From CAMYLR01 sp039590215 (GTDB taxonomy: Bacteria; Gemmatimonadota; Gemmatimonadetes; JACCXV01; JAHWKZ01): a stretch of 26,301 nt of DNA. Position numbers and translations under genes: made by a program. Positions 7,262 to 15,827 of this stretch are shown here, one piece after another. The notes under the pieces were generated by a model. It was not told where the DNA came from, searched no databases, and was given only the letters and a program-made list of their open reading frames with translations. Positions within the stretch are counted from its first letter, which is position 1. Every line of letters starts with the position of its first letter. The DNA is taken from the NCBI GenBank assembly GCA_039590215.1, contig JBDHFX010000018.1, forward strand, positions 1 through 26,301. The letters are read 5' to 3'.

Positions 7262-9475
7262 ATGTCGTTTTGCCTTGGGGGGCCGGTGGATCGCATCGAG
7301 GGACTCGCCAAACTGACCGGTGCCGAGCGGTACGTGGACGACCTGCCGCTCGATGGCGCTCTCTGGGGGATGACCGTTCGCACTCCGGCGCCACGTGGGC
7401 GGGTGACCGCTGTCCGTTTCGGACCGGGCGTCGATTGGGACGAGTTTGTTGTCGTCGATCACCACGACATCCCGGGTGACAATACGGTGTTGCTGATCGA
7501 AACCGACCAGCCGCTGCTCGCCGGCGAGTACGTCCGGCATGCCGAAGAGCCCGTCGCGCTAATCGCGCATCGATCACGAGAGATGGTGCGCCGGGCGATC
7601 CGCGAGATCGAAGTCACGATCGACCCCGATCCTCCGATCTTCGATTTCACGACCGAGCCAACCGACGACCAGATCCAACACGGCTCCGACAACGCCCTCA
7701 AACGGATCGACATCGTGAAGGGCGACGTCGAAGTGGCCCTGGCTAGGGCGACGCACGTCGTCGAAGGCGAGTACCGAACCGGGGCGCAAGAGCACGTCTA
7801 CTTGGAGAACCAGGGCATGATCGCCTGGGAAGAGGACGGCGTGCTGTTTATCAAGGGCAGCCTCCAGTGTCCGTACTACGTGCTCAAGGCCGCCATCCGA
7901 GCGTTGGATCGGGATCAGGATCACGTGCGGATCGTTCATGCACCGACCGGCGGCGGCTTCGGCGGCAAGGAAGAGTACCCATCGATGATCGCCCTCCACG
8001 CGGCACTGCTCGCCCTAAAGGCCGAGCGGCCGGTCAAGATCATCTATGACCGCGGCGAGGACATGCGCGCGACGACCAAGCGTCACCCATCGCTGATCCG
8101 ACACCGGACGGGCGTCGACGCGGACGGACGGCTACTGGCCCAGGACATCGAGGTCGTGCTCGACGGTGGTGCGTACGTCACGTTGTCCCCGGTGGTTCTC
8201 AGCCGCGGCGTGATCCACGCCGCCGGGCCGTATGCGTGCGACAACGTCCGCATTTGCGGTCGCGCCATGTTGACCAACTCCCCCCCGCACGGAGCGTTTC
8301 GCGGCTTTGGCGCGCCGCAGACTCATTTCGCCAACGAGCGCCACATGGACGTGGTCGCGGCGACCGTCGGTATCGATCCCGCCGAGCTCAGACGCCGCAA
8401 CTTGATCGTAGATGGCCAGACCACGGCCACCGGTCAGCGAATCACCGACGGTACCGACCGCCGGGCGCTACTCGATCGTGCACTCGAGCTATCGAGCTAT
8501 CCACAGCGGCAGAACGAGCACCGCACACTCAACGCGTCCCATCCCTATCTGCGACGTGGGATCGGCATGAGCACGTTTCACCACGGCGCCGGGTTCACTG
8601 GCAGCGGTGAGGTGATGCTCGCATCCGAGCTCGAGCTGGCCGGGCTAGCCGACGGCCGGGTCGAGGTCTTGAGCGCCAACATCGAGATGGGCCAAGGCAC
8701 GTTGACCGTGTTCACCAAACTGGTCTGCGACCGTTTGGGAGTGACCCCCGAGCAGGTAGTCATCGCGGACGCCGACACTGGTCGAGTCCCCGATAGCGGC
8801 CCAACGGTCGCTTCGCGAACCACGATGGTCGTCGGTCATTTGGTCGAGCGCGCCTGCGACGATCTTCGCCATCGACTTGGGCTGGACGATTCCGATCGCG
8901 GCGAGCGCGTGATACGTGCGATCATCGATTGGCATGCGGAGCACGGCGAGCCGCCACTCGGCCGCTCCAAGTATGAGCAGCCGCCGGGAATCGAGTGGGA
9001 CGAGGAAACCTACCGGGGCGACGCCTACGCGACCTACGGATGGGCGACCTACGTGGCCGAGGTCGAGGTCGACCTGCGGACCTACACCACCCGGGTGATC
9101 GATTTCGTCGCCGTGCAGGACGTCGGCACCGTGCTTCACGAGACACTGGCCCGGGGACAGATACAGGGTGGAGTCGTCCAAGGCATCGGATGGGCGTTGA
9201 TGGAAGAGTGCGCCTGGAGCAACGGCGTAATGCAGAACAACCAACTGACCAACTACATCATCCCGACCAGCGACGACGTGCCGCCGATCCGGGTGAGCTT
9301 CGTCGAGAACCCGTTCGCGCATGGCCCACACGGCGCAAAGGGCCTCGGCGAGCTGCCCATGGATGGACCGGCCCCGGCGATCGCCAATGCGGTCGCCCGC
9401 GCGATCGACGTCGACCCGCGCGAAATCCCGTTGACACCCGAACGCCTGATGGATCTGCTATCCAATGGACGCTAA
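7262..9475 (+). CDS. Xanthine dehydrogenase-type molybdopterin-binding catalytic subunit
   Basis: Intact 737-residue large subunit that binds MCD cofactor and hydroxylates a heterocycle, most likely hypoxanthine/xanthine to urate given the downstream pathway. The N-terminus has GLAKLTGAERYVDDL. GGGFGGKE (Glu237) and AFRGFGAPQ (Arg347) match the purine-contacting Glu802 and Arg880 of bovine xanthine oxidase. NIEMGQGTLT is the cofactor loop, and GAKGLGELP carries the catalytic Glu697. ATG 7262 is used although it lacks a clear Shine-Dalgarno; GTG 7285 just after a GGGGGG run is an alternative only eight residues shorter. The order Mo, 2Fe-2S, FAD resembles stand-alone purine hydroxylases. A related aromatic N-heterocycle remains possible as substrate. 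Confidence 0.88.
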   Translation: MSFCLGGPVDRIEGLAKLTGAERYVDDLPLDGALWGMTVRTPAPRGRVTAVRFGPGVDWDEFVVVDHHDIPGDNTVLLIETDQPLLAGEYVRHAEEPVALIAHRSREMVRRAIREIEVTIDPDPPIFDFTTEPTDDQIQHGSDNALKRIDIVKGDVEVALARATHVVEGEYRTGAQEHVYLENQGMIAWEEDGVLFIKGSLQCPYYVLKAAIRALDRDQDHVRIVHAPTGGGFGGKEEYPSMIALHAALLALKAERPVKIIYDRGEDMRATTKRHPSLIRHRTGVDADGRLLAQDIEVVLDGGAYVTLSPVVLSRGVIHAAGPYACDNVRICGRAMLTNSPPHGAFRGFGAPQTHFANERHMDVVAATVGIDPAELRRRNLIVDGQTTATGQRITDGTDRRALLDRALELSSYPQRQNEHRTLNASHPYLRRGIGMSTFHHGAGFTGSGEVMLASELELAGLADGRVEVLSANIEMGQGTLTVFTKLVCDRLGVTPEQVVIADADTGRVPDSGPTVASRTTMVVGHLVERACDDLRHRLGLDDSDRGERVIRAIIDWHAEHGEPPLGRSKYEQPPGIEWDEETYRGDAYATYGWATYVAEVEVDLRTYTTRVIDFVAVQDVGTVLHETLARGQIQGGVVQGIGWALMEECAWSNGVMQNNQLTNYIIPTSDDVPPIRVSFVENPFAHGPHGAKGLGELPMDGPAPAIANAVARAIDVDPREIPLTPERLMDLLSNGR

Positions 9476-9950
9476 CCCAATGCCAGCGAGCCGATCGCCG
9501 ATCGATGTCGCGTTTACGTTGAACGGGCTGGAGGTCGCGATCGCCATCGATCCCGCCGAACGTTTGCTCGACACGCTGCGGTATCGATTCGGCATGACCG
9601 GCACGAAAGAAGGATGCGGCGAGGGAGAGTGCGGCGCGTGCACCGTGCACGTGGACGATATACCGATGAACTCGTGCTTGATCCCCACGTACCAGATGCG
9701 TGGCGCCCGCGTGCGCACGGTCGAATCGATCGATCCGGCCGACGTGAGTGCTCTACTCGGGTCCGGCGCGACCCAGTGCGGTGCCTGTACGCCGGGCGTC
9801 GTCATGACCGCGGTATGGGTCCGGGAGCATCCCGAGTTGCTCGAGAGCCACACGCTACGCGAGCTCATGGCCGGCAACTTGTGCCGGTGCACCGGTTACG
9901 ACGGAATCATCGATGGCGTGGGTCAAACGCTGGAGGAAGACGGTCGATGA
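9465..9950 (+). CDS. Xanthine dehydrogenase-type 2Fe-2S subunit
   Basis: A 161-residue electron-transfer subunit with both clusters complete: Cys51, Cys56, Cys59, Cys71 (GCGEGECGAC) and Cys105, Cys108, Cys140, Cys142 (CGAC, CRCTGY). Its ATG lies 11 bases inside the end of the Mo-subunit gene and its stop overlaps the FAD-subunit start as ATGA, so the three subunits should be made in step. It differs clearly from the 2Fe-2S subunit of the minus-strand operon, so the two complexes are separate and not a recent duplication. Confidence 0.92.
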   Translation: MDANPMPASRSPIDVAFTLNGLEVAIAIDPAERLLDTLRYRFGMTGTKEGCGEGECGACTVHVDDIPMNSCLIPTYQMRGARVRTVESIDPADVSALLGSGATQCGACTPGVVMTAVWVREHPELLESHTLRELMAGNLCRCTGYDGIIDGVGQTLEEDGR

Positions 9951-10768
9951 CCGTCTTCATGCCGACCACGCTGACCGAGGCGCTCCAGATTCGACGCGCC
10001 GAAGACGCCACACCGATGGCCGGTGGGACCGACTTGCTCGTTCACTGGCCTGAACAGCTCGAGCGCCACGATCACGATTACTTGGATCTGTGGGGCTTGG
10101 ACGAACTGCGAAGCATCGAATGGTCGGACGACACGCTCGAGCTCGGCGCGCTCACGACGTACTGGGACGTCATCACGGACGCCAGGGTCGGCGCCGCCTT
10201 CCCGTTGCTGGTCGACGCCGCGCGCCAGGTCGGCGCCGTCCAGATCCAATCGCGCGGGACGTGGGCCGGTAACATCGCCAATGGCTCCCCCGCAGCCGAC
10301 GGGGTTCCGGTCTTGATGGCGTATGGCGCGATGGTGGTGATCGCCTCGTCCGAGGGGCGCCGCGAAGTGCCGCTCGAACGGTTCTACTCCGGCTACAAGG
10401 AGATGGACCTTGCGGCGGACGAGCTTATCGTCGCGATCCGGATTCCGAGGCGAATCTATCGGCACCAACGGTTTATCAAAGTCGGGTCGCGTCGCGCGCA
10501 GGCGATCGCCAAGGTCGGTGCGGCGATCGTGTCGAACGGCTCGGGGTGGCGTGTGGTCGCGAGCAGCGTCGCACCGACGATCCGCCGGTGTCCAACACTC
10601 GAAGCGCGGATCTCGAGCGGTCAGCCGCTCGGGTCACCGGATGATCTGCTGCCGGCGATACGCACGGATGTCTCGCCGATCGATGACCTGCGGTCGACGG
10701 CGGCGTATCGAGAGCAGGTGATGAGCCGAGTCCTTTATTATGCGATCGAGGAAATGAATCACCAATGA
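9947..10768 (+). CDS. Xanthine dehydrogenase-type FAD-binding subunit
   Basis: The 273-residue medium subunit has AGGTDLL (about 25-31) and TWAGNIANGSPAAD, the two FAD-contact regions of the CoxM/XdhB family. It lacks the four-cysteine insertion seen in the paralogue at 1205-2194, so it should carry only FAD and donate electrons outward to NAD+ or another acceptor. The ATG at 9947 is fixed by an ATGA overlap with the 2Fe-2S gene; longer frames start inside that gene. The stop again overlaps the next gene (ATGA at 10765), tying the DUF6986 enzyme to the hydroxylase. Confidence 0.9.
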   Translation: MTVFMPTTLTEALQIRRAEDATPMAGGTDLLVHWPEQLERHDHDYLDLWGLDELRSIEWSDDTLELGALTTYWDVITDARVGAAFPLLVDAARQVGAVQIQSRGTWAGNIANGSPAADGVPVLMAYGAMVVIASSEGRREVPLERFYSGYKEMDLAADELIVAIRIPRRIYRHQRFIKVGSRRAQAIAKVGAAIVSNGSGWRVVASSVAPTIRRCPTLEARISSGQPLGSPDDLLPAIRTDVSPIDDLRSTAAYREQVMSRVLYYAIEEMNHQ

Positions 10769-12129
10769 ACGAAGCGCCACGAACTCTCAAAGACGCGGCC
10801 GTCGCCGCCGCTCTCAACGGACTCGCGTCCGCCAACCGAAACTTCGTCGCCGCGTATCCGGGTCAGCGTCCCGGACGGCAGCCCGTTCACACCGTCTACG
10901 GCGGAGCGGACCTCTTTCGCGCCGACTCGGCGGCCAAGCTCGGGGCCGTCGCGCGTCAGACATTGAACCGGTATGCGCCGGAATACGAGTTGTTCGCCAA
11001 GGTGATCGGTATCCCCGACGAGCCGGCCGAATTGGCCGAACGCGTCTACCTGCGTGTCGCCGACAAGCTCGAGAAGGAACCGGTCGAGGACTTCCGTATC
11101 GATTTCGAGGATGGCTATGGCCATCGTCCCGACGAAGAAGAAGACGCTTGTGCGGCGAGTGCGGCCCGCGAGGTCGCCACCGGTCTCGATCGGGGATCGC
11201 TTCCCCCTTTCATCGGCATTCGGATAAAGCCGTTTACCGACGCGCTGGCCAATCGCGCAATCAGCACGCTCGACATCTTCGTCACCGCGCTGTTGGACGC
11301 TACCGGCGGAGAGCTGCCGCCCGGTTTCGTGGTCACCAACCCGAAGGTCGTGCTACCCGAGCAGGTGGCCGTGCTGGCCGACCTCTTCGACCAGCTCGAA
11401 GCTGGCCTCTCCCTCCCTTCTGGGACGCTCAAGATGGAGATCATGGTCGAGACACCCCAGTCGATCATCGGCCCCGATGGCCGGTGCTCGCTGCCAGGCC
11501 TGGTCGTCGCTGGTCGCGGTCGCTGCATCGCAGCTCACTTCGGGGTCTACGACTACACCGCCAGTGTCGAGATCACCGCCCATCAGCAGGACCTCGATCA
11601 TCCCGCGTGCGACTTCGCGCGCCACATGATGCAGGTGGCACTAAGTGATACTGGGGTATGGCTTTCAGACGGTGCCACAAACGTCCTACCGGCGCGGATT
11701 CACCGACCCGTGCCGGGCTCCACGCTGACCCTCCAACAGGAGCAGGAAAACCGGCTGGCGGTTCACCGCGCATGGGCGCTCCATTTCCGCCACGTGCTGC
11801 ACAGCTTGAGGCATGCCTACTTCCAAGGGTGGGACCTGCATCCGGCCCAACTCCCGACGCGTTATGCTGCGCTGTACACGTTCTTTCTTCAAGAGCGCGA
11901 CGCCGCGATCGAGCGGTTGAGTCAGTTTGTGGGGCAAGCTGCGCGGGTCACTTTGACCGGCGACGTGTTTGACGACGCCGCCACCGGTCAAGCGTTGCTC
12001 AACTTCTTTTTGCGGGGTGCCAACTGTTGTGCGTTCGATGACAAGGACATTGAGCGCACCGGCCTCACGCTAGCCGAAATCGAAACTCGCTCGTTTGCTC
12101 ACATCCTCGCCGCCCGTCAACCGAGCTGA
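10765..12129 (+). CDS. DUF6986 family, aldolase/CitE-like (HpcH/HpaI-fold) protein
   Basis: A 454-residue protein resembling the phosphoenolpyruvate/pyruvate-binding TIM-barrel group (CitE, HpcH/HpaI, malate synthase-like). Possible active-site blocks are RIDFEDGYG (111-119), IRIKP (152-156), MEIMVETPQS (224-233, with the metal-ligand-type Glu) and HFGVYDYTAS (258-267). DUF6986 proteins often sit with xanthine dehydrogenase and ureide-degradation genes in bacteria, but I know of no proven reaction. Translational coupling to the FAD subunit and its place between hydroxylase and allantoin genes suggest a role in purine breakdown. Using glyoxylate released at the end of the pathway would suit the fold, but this is inference. 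It converges on 5-hydroxyisourate hydrolase with four bases between. Confidence 0.78.
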   Translation: MNEAPRTLKDAAVAAALNGLASANRNFVAAYPGQRPGRQPVHTVYGGADLFRADSAAKLGAVARQTLNRYAPEYELFAKVIGIPDEPAELAERVYLRVADKLEKEPVEDFRIDFEDGYGHRPDEEEDACAASAAREVATGLDRGSLPPFIGIRIKPFTDALANRAISTLDIFVTALLDATGGELPPGFVVTNPKVVLPEQVAVLADLFDQLEAGLSLPSGTLKMEIMVETPQSIIGPDGRCSLPGLVVAGRGRCIAAHFGVYDYTASVEITAHQQDLDHPACDFARHMMQVALSDTGVWLSDGATNVLPARIHRPVPGSTLTLQQEQENRLAVHRAWALHFRHVLHSLRHAYFQGWDLHPAQLPTRYAALYTFFLQERDAAIERLSQFVGQAARVTLTGDVFDDAATGQALLNFFLRGANCCAFDDKDIERTGLTLAEIETRSFAHILAARQPS

Positions 12130-12133
12130 CGAG

Positions 12134-12475
12134 TCAACTTCCTCGATAGGTCGAGTAGCCGAACGGATTGAGCAGGATCGGTACGTGGTAGTGTTGGGTC
12201 GGGTCGGCGACCAAGAATGCTATCTCGACGTGCGGATAGAAAGCAGCCACACCGAGCCGATCGAAGTAAGCGCCGGTTTCGAACCGGAGTCGGTACTCTC
12301 CCGACTCCAGTCTGTCGGCGAGCAAGTCGCCCACCCGTCCGTCACCATCGGTTGTGCCACTCCCGATCTCACGCCAAGCTCCGTTCGCGTCGCGGTTCGA
12401 GAGTTGAACGTCGATTCCCGCTGCCGGACGCCCAGCCGCGGTGTCAAGTACGTGGGTCGTGATCGGGCTCGTCAA
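12134..12475 (-). CDS. 5-hydroxyisourate hydrolase
   Basis: Transthyretin-fold enzyme that hydrolyses 5-hydroxyisourate, the product of urate oxidase, to OHCU. At 113 residues it is full length. The active-site set is present: THVLD with His8, Arg47, the HYHVP segment (His95/His97) and the C-terminal YRGS tetrapeptide that separates this enzyme from transthyretin. The start is a TTG at 12475 with a GGAG about ten bases upstream, lying 32 bases inside the OHCU decarboxylase gene. It is the last gene of the minus-strand ureide operon. No signal peptide, so cytoplasmic. Confidence 0.95.
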   Translation of the reverse strand: MTSPITTHVLDTAAGRPAAGIDVQLSNRDANGAWREIGSGTTDGDGRVGDLLADRLESGEYRLRFETGAYFDRLGVAAFYPHVEIAFLVADPTQHYHVPILLNPFGYSTYRGS

Positions 12476-12974
12476 CGAGCAGCTTCTCCAATCGCAGGAT
12501 CGTGATCTTTCGGAGTTCTTCGGCCGCCACCGCCAGCTCTGTGTCCGGACTGTTCCCTAATCGCGCCTCGAGCGCGGTCGCCATCTCGTCCCCGCTCTTG
12601 CCGGTGGCACAGATCAGAAAGATATAGCCGAACTTCTCTTCGTACGCTTGCTGTCCTACCGCCAGCCGGTCGCGTGTTTCGTCGCTGACCTTGGCCAATC
12701 CCGATTGCTCCTCGCGCGACCAATCTCGGGTGCCGCGGAACCGGTCCCCATCCGGACGCTCCCCGATGCACGGATGGTGATCGACTGCCCGGCGCCAATC
12801 TTCTTCGTCTAGCTCACGCCACGCCTCGTCGGCTTCCTTGCGCAACTCCTCGACGCTGTCGTACGGTCGACCGTCGGCGACCCTCTTTGCCCATCGCTCG
12901 ACCGCGCAACAGCGAAGGAGCTCGGCTTGCACCTCTTCCGTCGAAAGCCCGTTGACGCGCTCGAGGCCGCTCAC
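12444..12974 (-). CDS. 2-oxo-4-hydroxy-4-carboxy-5-ureidoimidazoline (OHCU) decarboxylase
   Basis: Decarboxylates OHCU to S-allantoin, the step after 5-hydroxyisourate hydrolase. All-helical family, 176 residues. The catalytic His67 lies in HHPCIGE, where the usual motif is His-Pro-Arg-Ile-Gly, so the Arg is replaced by Cys69. Downstream, WSREEQSGL carries the conserved Glu, and YEEKFGYIFLICATGKS and the EELRKITILRLEKLL helix complete the family pattern. The ATG at 12974 overlaps the allantoicase stop (ATGA). The Arg-to-Cys change could alter substrate binding, but the rest of the site looks intact. Confidence 0.93.
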   Translation of the reverse strand: MSGLERVNGLSTEEVQAELLRCCAVERWAKRVADGRPYDSVEELRKEADEAWRELDEEDWRRAVDHHPCIGERPDGDRFRGTRDWSREEQSGLAKVSDETRDRLAVGQQAYEEKFGYIFLICATGKSGDEMATALEARLGNSPDTELAVAAEELRKITILRLEKLLVDEPDHDPRT

Positions 12975-13993
12975 GGAACCCCGGCTTCAGCCAGTTCCCC
13001 GTAGACTCGGAAGCGGGCCACACCACCATCCGGATAGATGTTGAGCCGCAGATGGGTCGCCGTGTGGGGCACGGTCGTGGGCGGCTCGAACCGGTGCTCG
13101 CGGTCGGCCTCCAGCTCGGTTCGCGGCAACAGCTCAGCCCACTCGCCGTCCGGAACGTCCAACTCATCGGCATCGGTTTCGACGTCCAACGCCTCGACCG
13201 AGCAAGCCGCGGGGTAATTCCCTTTGAAGTAGTGCGTATCGATCTGGACGGTGGAGATCACCCCGCGCCGGCCCAAACGAATGACGACCCAGTCGCGTCC
13301 CGGACCGCGGCGACGGCGAGTCTCCCAACCGTCGAACATGCCGGTCGACTTTCCGGACAACAACAGGTTTCCGGGCTGACTGAAGAACGCGTCCGAGCAA
13401 TCGAGCACGCGACCACCGCACAGCGCGGCAGCCAAGTCGATCTCGCCGGTGATGCGCTTCCAATCCGGTCGAACGAGACCGTGCACGCGCAGCCTCGCCA
13501 CACCGCCATCGGGGTAGATGTTGAGCCGAACGTGGGTGTACCGCTCGGTCTCGCCGAACTCGAATGGGTTGGGCGTGTTGGGCTCGAGATCGACCTCGCG
13601 CAGTATCGTCTTCCAGTCGGCGTGTTCGATCCACCCCGGTTGGTCGGTCGAGCCTTGTTCAACCGCGCACGCTTCGAGCGACGCTCTGGCGGGGTGGTTG
13701 CCACGGAAGTGGGTCGTGTCGATTACCACCCCGCGAGGCTCGCCGGCGGCGCCCAGACGTACGACACACCAATCGTGACCCGGTTCGCGACGCCGGCGCG
13801 TTTCCCACCCATCCATCCACTTACCGCGATCGGTGTAGCGGTCGGGGTCAAACATCGGCGGGCCGGGCTTTAGCAGGTTCTCGGCGGGCGCGAAGAACTC
13901 GTCGTTAAACGCCACCACCTCACCTCCCAACCGCTCGGCCACGAGATCGCAGTAGCGCTCGAAGCCAAACTCTTCCGGTTCGTGATCCATCAT
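12971..13993 (-). CDS. alc: Allantoicase
   Basis: Hydrolyses allantoate to ureidoglycolate and urea. The protein is built from two tandem jelly-roll repeats: each has a Phe-Asn/Ser-Asp-x-Phe-Phe motif, a DGWETRRRR segment, a VVIDTTHF or VQIDTHYF segment with a following F-K/R-GN, and an LRLNIYPDGGVAR-type strand. Length (340) is typical. The start is one of two adjacent ATGs at 13993 and 13990, just after GGAGGG; the first overlaps the allantoinase stop as ATGA, while the second has better spacing from the Shine-Dalgarno. It is coupled on both sides. Confidence 0.95.
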   Translation of the reverse strand: MMDHEPEEFGFERYCDLVAERLGGEVVAFNDEFFAPAENLLKPGPPMFDPDRYTDRGKWMDGWETRRRREPGHDWCVVRLGAAGEPRGVVIDTTHFRGNHPARASLEACAVEQGSTDQPGWIEHADWKTILREVDLEPNTPNPFEFGETERYTHVRLNIYPDGGVARLRVHGLVRPDWKRITGEIDLAAALCGGRVLDCSDAFFSQPGNLLLSGKSTGMFDGWETRRRRGPGRDWVVIRLGRRGVISTVQIDTHYFKGNYPAACSVEALDVETDADELDVPDGEWAELLPRTELEADREHRFEPPTTVPHTATHLRLNIYPDGGVARFRVYGELAEAGVP

Positions 13994-15336
13994 CCCTCCA
14001 GCTTGAGCCACTGTCCCGATGAAGCAGCGAAGGCGCCGTGGTCGTAGACCGATTGGCCTCGTAGAAACGTTTGCTCGACCCTGCCGTACAACGTGCGGCC
14101 CTGGTACGGCGTCAACGGGTGACGGTGGTGAAGCTTCTCGGCGTCAACTTCAAACACTTGATCGGGATCCCAAATCACCAGGTCGCCGTCGCGGCCGACC
14201 GCGATGGCTCCCTTTCTGGACTCGAGGCCGGCCAATTGCGCCGGTCGATCACACATCCACCTCGCGATATCCTCGACATCGAAACCCCGACCCCTGGCCG
14301 TCGTCCAAACCCCTGCCAGGCTCAGCTGGAGCGATGCGATCCCACCCCAAGCGGTCACGAAGTTACCGCTCTCGATCTGCTTGAGGTCGGGTGGACACGG
14401 CGAGTGATCGGAAGCCACAAGGTCGATCGTCCCGTCCGCCAAACCATTCCAGAGCGCGTCTCGATGATCGGTTCCCCGGATAGGTGGCGCACACTTGCAC
14501 GTCGTGTCACCGTCGTCAATCTCTTCGGCAGCGAACAGCAGGTAGTGGGGACAAGTCTCGACGGTGAGCGGGGTCCCGCGTCGCTTGGCGTCCCGGATTC
14601 CGTCGAGCGCGGTTCCACTCGCCAGGTGGACGACGTGCACCCGGCACCCGGTCGTTTGGCTCAGACCGATCACCCGTGCGATCGCTCGTTCTTCACACTT
14701 CGGAGGCCGAGATGCCAAGTACTCGCTGTACGGTTGCCGCGGCCGCCCTTGGATTGTGGCCAACGATGGCCCATCTTCGGCGTGAACGAGCAGCACCGCA
14801 TCGCGCGGTGCCAATGTTTCCATCGCGCGACCCAACTCCTCGTCGCCTATCGCTTCGAACTCGGGCACACCAGACGGCACCAGAAATGCTTTGAACCCCA
14901 GCACGCCGGCGTCCAGCAACGGCTCGAGCTCAGCTCCGTTCTCCGGCACGACCCCACCCCAAAACCCGACGTCGACCGCACATTTTCCACGCGCTGCCGT
15001 GACCTTCTCGTGCAGTGCATCAACAGTAGTCGTCGCCGGAATCGAGTTCAGTGGCATGTCCACGATCGTCGTCACACCACCCGCGGCTGCGGCGCGGGTC
15101 GCTGTCTCGAACCCCTCCCAATCGGTCCGACCGGGCTCGTTTACGTGGACGTGGGTATCGACCACTCCTGGCATGACAACGTGATCCCCCGCATCGACGA
15201 CATTCGCATCTCCTGAATCCACGTCATGACCGCCAATCGACACAATCACGCCGTTGTCGACGCTCACACTCGCCGGCCGTATCCCGTCCGGAAGGACGAC
15301 GCGCCGGCCACGCACGACAAGCCGAGGCTCGGTCAC
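13990..15336 (-). CDS. allB: Allantoinase
   Basis: Amidohydrolase that opens the hydantoin ring of allantoin to allantoate. The 448 residues show DTHVHVNEPGRTDW (His62, His64), GFKAF with the Lys149 expected to be carbamylated, HAED (His185), VVHLAS (His237) and ASDHSPC (Asp310): the complete dinuclear zinc site. EPGRTDWEGF and the SDHSPC ending favour allantoinase over dihydropyrimidinase. The frame is open to 15537, but similarity begins at GTG 15336, which has no evident Shine-Dalgarno. First gene of the four-gene ureide operon and divergent from the Hsp15-like gene. Confidence 0.93.
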   Translation of the reverse strand: MTEPRLVVRGRRVVLPDGIRPASVSVDNGVIVSIGGHDVDSGDANVVDAGDHVVMPGVVDTHVHVNEPGRTDWEGFETATRAAAAGGVTTIVDMPLNSIPATTTVDALHEKVTAARGKCAVDVGFWGGVVPENGAELEPLLDAGVLGFKAFLVPSGVPEFEAIGDEELGRAMETLAPRDAVLLVHAEDGPSLATIQGRPRQPYSEYLASRPPKCEERAIARVIGLSQTTGCRVHVVHLASGTALDGIRDAKRRGTPLTVETCPHYLLFAAEEIDDGDTTCKCAPPIRGTDHRDALWNGLADGTIDLVASDHSPCPPDLKQIESGNFVTAWGGIASLQLSLAGVWTTARGRGFDVEDIARWMCDRPAQLAGLESRKGAIAVGRDGDLVIWDPDQVFEVDAEKLHHRHPLTPYQGRTLYGRVEQTFLRGQSVYDHGAFAASSGQWLKLEG

Positions 15337-15392
15337 GTCGCTAGTTTTTTCGGGGCATGGTTCACGTCGCCAATCTAGATCGAGGATCGATC

Positions 15393-15827
15393 TTGCACGC
15401 ACCAAAACAGGAAGATTCGACCGACCAGCGAGTGCGACTCGATCGGTGGCTCTGGGCGGCCCGGCAATACAAGACGCGGTCGGTGGCCTCCAGGGCCGTC
15501 GGCGGGGGTAAAGTCCGGCTGAACGACCGCCGAACAAAGCCCGGTGTCGCGGTGCACGTCGGCGACCGAGTGACGGTCCGCAAAGGTGCGTACGAGTTTC
15601 GACTCATCGTAGAAACGCTCTCCGAGCAGCGCGGTCCGGCGAGCGAGGCGATCAAACTGTACCGAGAAACACCCGACAGCATCGCCGAGCGCGAGAAGCG
15701 ACGCGCGCAGATGAAGCAATCGCTCGTGCAGGGCTACAAAGGCAAGGGGCGACCGACCAAGAAGGAGCGACGAGAGCTGGAGCGACTACGCCGACGCTCG
15801 CCGCACGGCCCTCATGAAGGCGACTAG
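15393..15827 (+). CDS. hslR: Hsp15-like S4-domain RNA-binding protein
   Basis: Small basic protein with an N-terminal S4 fold: VRLDRWLWAARQYKTRSVASRAV, then GGKVRLNDRRTKPGVAVHVGDRVTV. A Lys/Arg-rich tail (GKGRPTKKERREL) follows. Hsp15 binds free 50S subunits carrying stalled nascent chains and helps recycle them. TTG 15393 is preferred because GAGGA lies six bases before it, and because it leaves room for divergent promoters. An ATG at 15357 would add 12 residues with no family similarity and start only 20 bases from allantoinase. Its 3' end overlaps the convergent TrpF-like gene by 42 bases. Confidence 0.85.
   Translation: MHAPKQEDSTDQRVRLDRWLWAARQYKTRSVASRAVGGGKVRLNDRRTKPGVAVHVGDRVTVRKGAYEFRLIVETLSEQRGPASEAIKLYRETPDSIAEREKRRAQMKQSLVQGYKGKGRPTKKERRELERLRRRSPHGPHEGD

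Noticed and set aside
7029..7577. Minus-strand open frame of 182 codons opposite the start of the xanthine dehydrogenase large subunit
   Set aside because: Arg/Pro-rich shadow with no recognisable motif; overlaps a clear plus-strand gene.
13052..13873. 273-codon plus-strand frame opposite allantoicase
   Set aside because: Mirror of the duplicated allantoicase repeats; no independent start site or family.
14071..15216. 381-codon plus-strand frame opposite allantoinase
   Set aside because: Antisense shadow; allantoinase metal ligands are complete on the other strand.
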